DNA of 7,780 nucleotides, from positions 1 through 7,780 of the forward strand of contig DAONLG010000071.1 in NCBI GenBank assembly GCA_035406565.1. Reading direction: 5' to 3'. Below the pieces are notes generated by a model. It saw only the letters and a program-made list of their open reading frames with translations, was not told the DNA's origin and did not search any database. The translations under genes were made by a program, and so were the position numbers. Numbering within the stretch: the first letter of the stretch is position 1; every line of letters starts with the position of its first letter. Origin of the DNA: Soehngenia sp035406565 (lineage in GTDB: Bacteria; Bacillota; Clostridia; Tissierellales; Tissierellaceae). Below, one piece after another: positions 1 to 5,645 of this stretch.

Positions 1-23
1 AGAATGCTCTCTTTTATATCCAT
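1..23 (-). CDS. 5' end of an unidentified gene, cut by the left window edge
   Basis: Only seven complete codons are visible, reading MDIKESI, so no function can be assigned. The start is supported by an AGGTGA Shine-Dalgarno sequence five bases before the ATG. That site overlaps the TGA stop of the preceding PAS-GGDEF-EAL gene, so the two would be translated as neighbours in one operon. The alternative is that these codons are not a separate gene. Their frame is open back through the A7 run near the end of the EAL gene, so a one-base indel there would join them to the upstream protein. The joined residues do not resemble the expected EAL continuation, so a separate gene is preferred, but weakly. 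Confidence 0.4.
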
Positions 24-28
24 TTTAT

Positions 29-34
29 TCACCT
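29..34 (-). promoter_or_regulatory. Ribosome binding site of the left-edge partial gene
   Basis: The minus strand reads AGGTGA, five bases before the ATG at 23-21. Its TGA is also the stop codon of the upstream GGDEF-EAL gene. This overlap is typical of adjacent genes in an operon and is the main reason to call a new start here. Confidence 0.5.
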
Positions 35-2293
35 GCTTAATATTTTTTTATTTTCAGGATTAATATCAATTGAATCAACAAAAGACTTATCTATCTTTAT
101 CATGTCAATAGATAGCACTTGCAAATAAGACAAAGATGAATATCCAACGCCAAAATCATCTAGAGCAATTTTCCCATTTGCTTCTTTTATTGCTTTTAAG
201 GCTTCACAACTACTTTCAAGATTTTCTATTAAGCTCGTCTCAGTTATTTCAAAATATGTTTTACTAAAATCGTAAACAATTGACAATTCGGATATTAGTT
301 TTTTTAAATACTCTAAATTGTTTACTATATTGCCTGATATGTTAATAGATATTTTAAAATCATATAGTCCAAGTGATAATAACTTATCTACCTCCATCAG
401 AGCTTCTTTTATGACCCAACTATCTATTTTAATTATCTCCCCTGTTTTCTCTGCATGAGGAATAAAATATAGTGGACTTTCTACTCCGTGTCTTGGTCTA
501 TTCCATCTTAGCAATGCTTCGCCACCCACTATTTTCATTGTCTTTAAATCGATTTGAGGCTGATATAATAGAAAAAATTCATTGTTTTCAATGGCTACCT
601 TCAAATCTTCTTCAAGCTCCACTAACTCTTTTACCCCTTTATCTAGTTCATCAAAATATACAACTGTTCTATTTTTACCATAATTTTTAGCATGGTTTAA
701 AGCTAAGTCAGCTTTTTTGAGTAAATCTTCATAATTTTCAGCTTGAGTCGGATAAATACTCACCCCAGCACTGAAGTTCACTTTGAATTCATTATGTAAT
801 ATTTTTTGAATAGCATCTGAATATTTTGTAATCTCCTTTATTTTATCTCCTAATTTTGACTTTTGCTCTTCCTTATGAAGGATCAATACTATGACATATT
901 CATCTCCACCAAATCTATATAAAAAGTTGTCGTATGGAAAAAATCCAGATACTGTATTAGCTATCTCTCTTAATAGTTTATCTCCTTCGCTGTGCCCATA
1001 AATTTCATTAACTAAGTTGAAATCATCTATGTCAGCATAAACAAACACTAACTCGATATTTTCATCACGTGATTTTTTCACAAATTCTTCCATATCTTTT
1101 TCGAGTTTATATTTATTTGGAAGCCCTGTTAGTTGATCATAATATGCAAGATTGTATAACTGATTTTCCATCTCTTTTCTTTCAGTTATGTTCCCCCCAA
1201 TAAATAATATATCTTTGACTCTATTTTCTTCATTTAATAGAAAGGAATTACTCCAAATTATAGTCTTTTTTTGATTATCTTTTGTTATTAACTCAATTTC
1301 CATGTCTTTTATCTTTTTCCCTGAAACAATATCAGAAATGATATTTGTTGCTTTTAATCTATTAGGGTCATCTGCAACTAAATTTAAAATGCTTTTCCCA
1401 ATAAATTCATCTTCTTCAAATTTAAACAGCTCATTGAAATATTTATTTACAGTAATTATTTTCCCTTGTGAATCACACCTTATGACTACAATGGGAATGT
1501 CATTAAGAATTACTTCTAATAATTTTCTCTCCATTTTTAAGTCTTCTTCTAATTGTAATTTTTCAGTTATATCGATGTGTGAGCCAGCTATTGCTATCGG
1601 TTTACCACATTCATTATATTGTACTTTGCCAGTTGTCACGATCCATCTATAATTTCCTTTAGCAGTTCTTATTCTCAAAGCATTTTCATATATTCCGTCA
1701 GAATTAAGGAGAGTTTTATCTAGTTTATATAAAGCATAAGACAAGTCCTCGTTATGAATGTGCTCTCTCCATTTTTCTATAGTATTTACTGTTTCTTGAT
1801 ATTCTTCTGAATATCCAAATTGTGGTTTTGCAAGCAGAGATGTGAAATAAACATTTTTCTCTACATCCCAACTCCATATTCCATGATTTGAGCCCTTGAT
1901 AGATAGCTCGAATCTTTGTTCAACTTCTTTTAATTTCTCTTCATATATTTCATATTCGCTTTTTACATCTTCTAATTTTTGTTTTAAAATTGATATATCA
2001 TCATAAGCACCATTTACTTTAACTATTGCATCTTTATACATTTCAAATTGTCTTTTCAATATAAAATAAAATATTATGGCTGTAGCAAACATATAAACCC
2101 AGCCCTTATACAATGATATAAGATACAAATTGTTAGGATTATCAGTTAGCAAAGATGCAATCTTATCTGATGAAAAAATCCAAACTATCCCCATTACCAA
2201 GTAAATTGTGGCTAACTTTAAGCTCTTTTTCTTGGGATCTAATTTTTCTGTTAAATTTATATTATTATCATCTTTGAAATCAAAGTTTTGCAT
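29..2293 (-). CDS. Membrane-anchored PAS-PAS-GGDEF-EAL protein with a truncated EAL domain (probable diguanylate cyclase)
   Basis: This is a cyclic di-GMP signalling protein. Residues are numbered from the longer reading that begins at 2305 (758 aa). Two membrane segments lie at about 29-47 and 60-83, with the SSDK and YKGW motifs common at the N-terminus of PAS-GGDEF-EAL proteins. A charged, coiled-coil-like linker follows (95-132), then two PAS domains (about 130-255 and 258-380), the second ending in the usual NITERK. The GGDEF domain (about 385-550) has DIDDF, NEIYGHSEGD and an active-site GGDEY at 466-470, so c-di-GMP synthesis is plausible. An inhibitory RxxD I-site is not seen. The EAL domain has E596-A-L, N655, FEITET, DDFGVG (716-721) and K737, but the protein ends at 758. 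It therefore lacks the AEGVE segment and the later QGY-type motif, so c-di-GMP hydrolysis is probably lost. The start at 2293 (M5, 754 aa) is preferred because GGAGG lies five bases before it, while the ATG at 2305 has no ribosome binding site. The gene follows the LysR gene by 34 bp. Confidence 0.93.
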   Translation of the reverse strand: MQNFDFKDDNNINLTEKLDPKKKSLKLATIYLVMGIVWIFSSDKIASLLTDNPNNLYLISLYKGWVYMFATAIIFYFILKRQFEMYKDAIVKVNGAYDDISILKQKLEDVKSEYEIYEEKLKEVEQRFELSIKGSNHGIWSWDVEKNVYFTSLLAKPQFGYSEEYQETVNTIEKWREHIHNEDLSYALYKLDKTLLNSDGIYENALRIRTAKGNYRWIVTTGKVQYNECGKPIAIAGSHIDITEKLQLEEDLKMERKLLEVILNDIPIVVIRCDSQGKIITVNKYFNELFKFEEDEFIGKSILNLVADDPNRLKATNIISDIVSGKKIKDMEIELITKDNQKKTIIWSNSFLLNEENRVKDILFIGGNITERKEMENQLYNLAYYDQLTGLPNKYKLEKDMEEFVKKSRDENIELVFVYADIDDFNLVNEIYGHSEGDKLLREIANTVSGFFPYDNFLYRFGGDEYVIVLILHKEEQKSKLGDKIKEITKYSDAIQKILHNEFKVNFSAGVSIYPTQAENYEDLLKKADLALNHAKNYGKNRTVVYFDELDKGVKELVELEEDLKVAIENNEFFLLYQPQIDLKTMKIVGGEALLRWNRPRHGVESPLYFIPHAEKTGEIIKIDSWVIKEALMEVDKLLSLGLYDFKISINISGNIVNNLEYLKKLISELSIVYDFSKTYFEITETSLIENLESSCEALKAIKEANGKIALDDFGVGYSSLSYLQVLSIDMIKIDKSFVDSIDINPENKKILSR

Positions 2294-2298
2294 AAAAT

Positions 2299-2303
2299 CC
2301 TCC
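2299..2303 (-). promoter_or_regulatory. Ribosome binding site deciding the GGDEF-EAL start
   Basis: GGAGG on the minus strand sits five bases before the ATG at 2293-2291. It overlaps the alternative ATG at 2305-2303, whose own upstream sequence is A/T-rich with no Shine-Dalgarno match. This favours the shorter reading by four residues. Confidence 0.7.
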
Positions 2304-2327
2304 ATGATTTTTTCTATTTATACCCAT

Positions 2328-3218
2328 TTAGTTGGTTTTAATTTCTAATACTTTTAAAAATTCATTTGCAGCTGAAGAAATAACATTTTCATCAATATAG
2401 CAAGCTCCTATGCTTCTTTTGGGAATTACAATATCTGTTCTAATCTCTGTAATCTCTCTATTCATTAAATATTCATATGAAAACTCTTTAACCACAAATG
2501 CTAACCCAAATCCATTTTTAACAAATTCAAGCACTAGGTCATGCGATCCTAGTTCAATTTGGGGTTCTATTATTATCTCCTTTGAAAATAAGTAATTTTC
2601 AACATATCTTCTAGTGTTAGATCTCTTATCTAGCATAATCAGTGGATATTCCAAAACATCTATTAATGAAATAGGATCTGATATTATATTAACATATTTC
2701 TCACCAGTTACAAGAATATCTTGTACTTCTTTAATTTTTCTAATTTTTAAATTACTATTGTTAATTGGCAAATTACATATCGCGATTTCAATATCCCCAA
2801 GTTCTACAAGATTTACTAAGTCTTGAGATGTGCGATTAATAATCTTTAATTGTATATTAGGATATAGTTTTTTATAAACTAGCAAAGTATCCAGCAACAT
2901 ATATCTTAAAATCGTATCACCAACACCTAGTGTCAATGTCCCCGATTTCAATTTTTTTGCTTCTAATATTTTTTGTTCACCCGTTTTTATCTGATTGATC
3001 CCTTTATTTACATATGAAAACAAAATCTTGCCTTCATTAGTTAAATTCACTCCTTTTGAACTCCTGATGAATAAAGTAATACCTAGTTCTTCTTCTAATT
3101 GAGCTATTGCTTGAGAAACTGCAGGTTGGCTCACATACAAATTTTTAGCTGCTTTAGTTATACTTTTCTGTTCAGCTACTTCGTTGAAAATTTTAAACAA
3201 ATCTAGTTTTTCAATCAT
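2328..3218 (-). CDS. LysR-family transcriptional regulator
   Basis: This is a 296-residue DNA-binding regulator of normal LysR length. The N-terminal winged helix-turn-helix covers about residues 3-62, with the family pattern SITKAAKNLYVSQPAVSQAI (19-38) followed by LEEELGITLF. A linker helix runs to about 90. The periplasmic-binding-protein-like effector domain starts at SGTLTLGVGDT (92-102) and runs to the end. The effector cannot be inferred. The start at 3218 is chosen because AAGGAG lies seven bases before it; an ATG eight codons upstream has no ribosome binding site. The gene is divergent from the CofE-like gene across about 105 bp, the classic arrangement for a LysR protein that controls its neighbour and itself. 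The PAS-GGDEF-EAL gene follows 34 bp downstream and is probably co-transcribed. Confidence 0.95.
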   Translation of the reverse strand: MIEKLDLFKIFNEVAEQKSITKAAKNLYVSQPAVSQAIAQLEEELGITLFIRSSKGVNLTNEGKILFSYVNKGINQIKTGEQKILEAKKLKSGTLTLGVGDTILRYMLLDTLLVYKKLYPNIQLKIINRTSQDLVNLVELGDIEIAICNLPINNSNLKIRKIKEVQDILVTGEKYVNIISDPISLIDVLEYPLIMLDKRSNTRRYVENYLFSKEIIIEPQIELGSHDLVLEFVKNGFGLAFVVKEFSYEYLMNREITEIRTDIVIPKRSIGACYIDENVISSAANEFLKVLEIKTN

Positions 3219-3225
3219 ATAATTT

Positions 3226-3231
3226 CTCCTT
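3226..3231 (-). promoter_or_regulatory. Ribosome binding site deciding the LysR start
   Basis: The minus strand reads AAGGAG, seven bases before the ATG at 3218-3216. The in-frame ATG at 3242 is preceded only by A/T sequence, so the eight residues between the two are probably not translated. Confidence 0.7.
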
Positions 3232-3255
3232 ATGTTTATCATTAAATATATTTAT

Positions 3256-3284
3256 TTTACTTATAACAAAATATATTATATACT
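3256..3284 (+). promoter_or_regulatory. Candidate promoter of the CofE-like gene
   Basis: TTTACT (3256-3261) and TATACT (3279-3284) are separated by 17 bases. They match the vegetative -35 and -10 consensus at four and five of six positions. A start near 3291 would give a leader of roughly 33 bases, ending in the AGGAGG ribosome binding site at 3313-3318. The region is very A/T-rich, so chance matches are possible. Confidence 0.5.
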
Positions 3285-3299
3285 GATTTTATGAAGTAA
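3257..3299. promoter_or_regulatory. Imperfect inverted repeat, candidate LysR operator
   Basis: The left arm TTACTTATAA (3257-3266) is matched in inverted orientation by TTATGAAGTAA (3289-3299), with one extra base in the right arm. The arms flank the overlapping -10 elements of both divergent promoters. LysR proteins bind interrupted dyads in such divergent regions, so this is a reasonable operator candidate. The identity of the binding protein is inference, and A/T-rich sequence makes weak dyads easy to find. Confidence 0.35.
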
Positions 3300-3303
3300 G
3301 CCA
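3275..3303 (-). promoter_or_regulatory. Candidate promoter of the LysR operon
   Basis: The minus strand carries a perfect TATAAT -10 element (3280-3275). The hexamer 17 bases upstream, TGGCTT (3303-3298), matches the -35 consensus poorly, as would be expected if an activator is needed or the promoter is weak. The -10 overlaps that of the divergent promoter, so polymerase could probably occupy only one at a time. The leader to the LysR start would be about 50 bases. Confidence 0.4.
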
Positions 3304-3323
3304 TTATTTTTTAGGAGGTTACC

Positions 3324-4514
3324 ATGGAAAGAACTATTGGAACAACTGTAAGAAGCCTTAGGACACCTATCATAAGAGAAGGTGATGACATAATAAAAAT
3401 ATCCATAGACACTGTTTTAAATGCTTCAAAAGAAGCAGGATTTGAGATTCAAGATAAAGATTGTCTCTGCATTACTGAATCTGTAGTAGCAAGAGCACAA
3501 GGAAATTATGCAACTATCGATGAAATAGCACAAGATATTAAAAATAAATATGCCGATGAACATTTTGGTATTATATTCCCTATTCTTAGCAGAAATAGAT
3601 TTGGTATTATTTTAAAAGGGATAGCTAAAGGCGCAAAAAAAATCACTCTAATGTTGAGTTATCCATCAGATGAAGTAGGAAATCATCTAGTTGATATGGA
3701 TGTGTTAGACATAAAAGGGATAAATCCCTGGACAGATGTATTAACAGAAAAACAATTCAGAGAATACTTTGGTTATAGAAAGCATAGATTTACCGGAGTT
3801 GATTATATTGAGTATTATAAATCTATATTAGAAGAATATAATGTAGATTACCAAATAATATTTTCTAATAATCCTCTTACTATCCTTGAATATACAAAAA
3901 ATGTTTTGGCCTGTGATATTCACACTCGTGAGAGAACTAAAAGTTTATTGAAAAAATATGGCGGAAGAAAAATATACGGTTTAGATGACATATTAAATAC
4001 TCCAATAAATGGTAGCGGCTACAATCCTGAGTATGGTTTGTTAGGTTCTAATAAATCTAGCGAGGAGAAAATCAAACTATTCCCAAGAGATGGTCAACCA
4101 ATTGTCGAGGCTATACAAAATGAAATTAAAAATATGACTGGTAAGACAATAGAAGTGATGATATATGGAGATGGTGCGTTTAAGGATCCTGTTGGGAAAA
4201 TATGGGAACTTGCAGATCCTGTTGTATCACCTGCTTATACAAAAGGATTGGAAGGAACGCCAAACGAAGTGAAACTTAAGTACTTAGCTGATGATTTATT
4301 TAAAGATTTATCTGGAGAAGAACTTAAAAAAGCTATTTCTGATTATATAGCTAATAAAGATGATTCATTAGTTGGAGAGATGATATCTCAAGGAACTACT
4401 CCTAGAAGGCTTACCGATCTGATTGGTTCATTAGCTGATTTAACATCCGGTAGTGGAGATAAAGGTACTCCATTAGTATATATACAAGGCTATTTTGATA
4501 ATTTCACAAAGTAA
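3324..4514 (+). CDS. CofE-like protein (F420-0:L-glutamate ligase family homolog), function uncertain
   Basis: This 396-residue protein belongs to the family of F420-0:gamma-glutamyl ligase (CofE/FbiB), which adds glutamate to coenzyme F420-0 using GTP. The family resemblance lies in GDDIIK (20-25), a GD-type strand leading to ITESVVARAQGNY (50-62), the IFPILSRNRF segment (84-93), GLLGSNKSSEEKIKLFPRDG (238-257), and IEVMIYGDGAFKDP (276-289), where D283 sits near the position of a metal-binding aspartate. It is much longer than archaeal CofE (about 250 aa). The extra sequence lies at about 115-225 and in a C-terminal tail after 300. F420 synthesis is not expected in most anaerobic Firmicutes and no other cof gene is visible, so the true substrate is unknown; ligation of an amino acid to another acid acceptor is only a guess. 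AGGAGG five bases before the ATG fixes the start. The divergent LysR gene is the likely regulator. Confidence 0.85.
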   Translation: MERTIGTTVRSLRTPIIREGDDIIKISIDTVLNASKEAGFEIQDKDCLCITESVVARAQGNYATIDEIAQDIKNKYADEHFGIIFPILSRNRFGIILKGIAKGAKKITLMLSYPSDEVGNHLVDMDVLDIKGINPWTDVLTEKQFREYFGYRKHRFTGVDYIEYYKSILEEYNVDYQIIFSNNPLTILEYTKNVLACDIHTRERTKSLLKKYGGRKIYGLDDILNTPINGSGYNPEYGLLGSNKSSEEKIKLFPRDGQPIVEAIQNEIKNMTGKTIEVMIYGDGAFKDPVGKIWELADPVVSPAYTKGLEGTPNEVKLKYLADDLFKDLSGEELKKAISDYIANKDDSLVGEMISQGTTPRRLTDLIGSLADLTSGSGDKGTPLVYIQGYFDNFTK

Positions 4515-4543
4515 AATAGGTAGCATATGCTACCTATTTTACT
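4510..4543. terminator. Bidirectional terminator hairpin, 34-bp perfect palindrome
   Basis: The sequence is perfectly self-complementary around 4526/4527, with the core GGTAGCATATGCTACC flanked by an A-rich left arm and a TATTTTACT right arm. Read from either strand it gives a stable hairpin whose 3' arm is U-rich, so it can end both converging transcripts. The TAA stop of the CofE-like gene (4512-4514) and the TAG stop of the UspA gene (4536-4534) both lie inside it. The U-tract is short and interrupted, so efficiency is uncertain. Confidence 0.8.
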
Positions 4544-4962
4544 ACTAATACTGACTTATTCGCATAATTGAGAACTTTGTTAGATACACTTCCTAAAAGA
4601 GATCTTGATGATACATTCATACCTCTTCTCCCCATTACTATTAAATCAATTCCCTCATCTTCTGCAGTATCAATTATTGCTCCTGCAATATCCTCGGCAT
4701 TTCTCAATCTCGTTTCAACTTTATAAGGATAATCTTTAAATACCTCTAACGCTTCATTAAGTATTGATTTCCCGATCTCAATATTTCTCTTGCTTAACTC
4801 AGTGGTAAAATCTTGATCAATTATATAAGGATTGTCTTTTAAACTATTTACTACACATAAAATGATAATATCCGACTCGTTATTAAGCCCTAATTCTTTT
4901 GCTTTTAATAAAGCTTTTTTAGAATTTTCAGAACCATCTATTGGAACTAAGATTTTCTTCAT
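4534..4962 (-). CDS. Universal stress protein, UspA family, ATP-binding type
   Basis: This is a small soluble cytoplasmic protein of 142 residues, a usual length for a single-domain Usp. It opens with the family strand MKKILVPIDGSENS, including the conserved D9. Near the C-terminus it carries the full nucleotide-binding pattern G-2x-G-9x-G-S: G111, G114, G124 and S125, within MGRRGMNVSSRSLLGSVSNK. It ends in the dimer strand SVLVVK. Such Usp proteins bind ATP and are usually linked to survival or energy limitation, but their partners are rarely known. The purine-rich GGGGGTGG before the ATG is the likely ribosome binding site. It is the last gene of the apparent oxidoreductase operon, 45 bp after the GntR/RCK_C gene, and its stop codon lies inside the terminator palindrome. 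Confidence 0.95.
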   Translation of the reverse strand: MKKILVPIDGSENSKKALLKAKELGLNNESDIIILCVVNSLKDNPYIIDQDFTTELSKRNIEIGKSILNEALEVFKDYPYKVETRLRNAEDIAGAIIDTAEDEGIDLIVMGRRGMNVSSRSLLGSVSNKVLNYANKSVLVVK

Positions 4963-5007
4963 AAACCCACCCCCTTTTGAATATTATTACCCAAAATTTT
5001 CTAAATA

Positions 5008-5631
5008 TTAATCTTCTTCTAGAAATCTTTTTACACTTTCCACTACTCCGTCTTCTCCAATAATCAAAAGTATATCTCCATTTTCCAAAGTAGCATATGG
5101 GCCAGGTGAAAGAATTGTCTCATTGTTCCTTCTTATCCCAACTATTGTAGCCCCTGTATTTTGCCAAAAATTGAATTCTCCTATTGACTTGCCAATAAAA
5201 TGACATCTATCTGTGATTTCTAGTTCAAATGGAGTCAATGCTGTTATATTGCTTAATATGCTACTTCTCTCAATTATCCTGTCAACAATCTGCAATATTT
5301 CGTCTTCTATTTCACGTTTTTTATCAAATAATTCTTCAAGTTTAATCCTATAAGATGTCACACTTTCTATGTTCTTAAATCTACTTATGTATTTATATGC
5401 TTTTTCTTTTGATATTATAGTTATTCCACTTCCCTTTGATGATTCGACTACTCCTACATCCTCAAGGATTTTTATTGCTCTGCGAATAGTTTCTGGAGAC
5501 ACATTGTAAGTTCCAGCTAATGTAGATCTGCCATAAAGTTTATCCCCTTCTTCATATTGACCCTTGTAGATAGCATTGGCTATATCCAGTGCTATCTTTT
5601 CATATCTTGGGGTAGATTTATTCTCTTCCAT
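5008..5631 (-). CDS. GntR-type HTH / RCK_C (TrkA-C) regulator, BusR-like architecture
   Basis: This is a 207-residue DNA-binding regulator with a ligand-sensing C-terminus. A GntR winged helix-turn-helix spans about residues 8-76 (STLAGTYNVSPETIRRAIKI at 36-55, then GVVESSKGSG). A helical, probably coiled-coil segment follows at about 84-122. An RCK_C domain fills 128-207 and is recognisable from GKSIGEFNFWQNTGATIVGI (147-166), then SPGPYATLENGDILLIIG. This order and length match BusR of lactococci and streptococci, a repressor of osmolyte uptake that binds cyclic di-AMP through RCK_C. Cyclic di-AMP binding here is inference from architecture; other RCK_C ligands are possible. The start at 5631 is preferred because GGAGTG lies six bases before it. 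A start at 5649 would overlap the alpha-subunit stop by four bases (ATGA) and add six residues, and cannot be excluded. It is the third gene of the apparent operon and may be an autoregulator. Confidence 0.9.
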   Translation of the reverse strand: MEENKSTPRYEKIALDIANAIYKGQYEEGDKLYGRSTLAGTYNVSPETIRRAIKILEDVGVVESSKGSGITIISKEKAYKYISRFKNIESVTSYRIKLEELFDKKREIEDEILQIVDRIIERSSILSNITALTPFELEITDRCHFIGKSIGEFNFWQNTGATIVGIRRNNETILSPGPYATLENGDILLIIGEDGVVESVKRFLEED

Positions 5632-5637
5632 AGTACA

Positions 5638-5643
5638 CACTCC
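5638..5643 (-). promoter_or_regulatory. Ribosome binding site deciding the GntR/RCK_C start
   Basis: The minus strand reads GGAGTG, six bases before the ATG at 5631-5629. The competing ATG at 5649 lacks a Shine-Dalgarno match but overlaps the preceding stop as ATGA, which could allow coupled translation. The two starts differ by only six residues. Confidence 0.55.
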
Positions 5644-5645
5644 AA

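Noticed and set aside
472..1652. Plus-strand open frames at 472-690 and 1302-1652
   Set aside because: Both lie opposite the PAS-GGDEF-EAL gene, lack ribosome binding sites, and have hydrophobic, serine-rich translations with no family features, as expected from antisense reading of an A/T-rich gene.
2410..2826. Plus-strand open frames at 2410-2595 and 2614-2826
   Set aside because: They are antisense to the conserved effector domain of the LysR gene and show no domain features.
3285..3323. Riboswitch or leader RNA upstream of the CofE-like gene
   Set aside because: The predicted leader is only about 33 bases, A/T-rich, and shows no stem structure or terminator.
4963..5007. Independent promoter or terminator between the GntR/RCK_C and UspA genes
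   Set aside because: The 45-bp gap has only a short AAAATTTT self-complementary stretch and A/T-rich -10-like words, with no convincing -35 element or hairpin.
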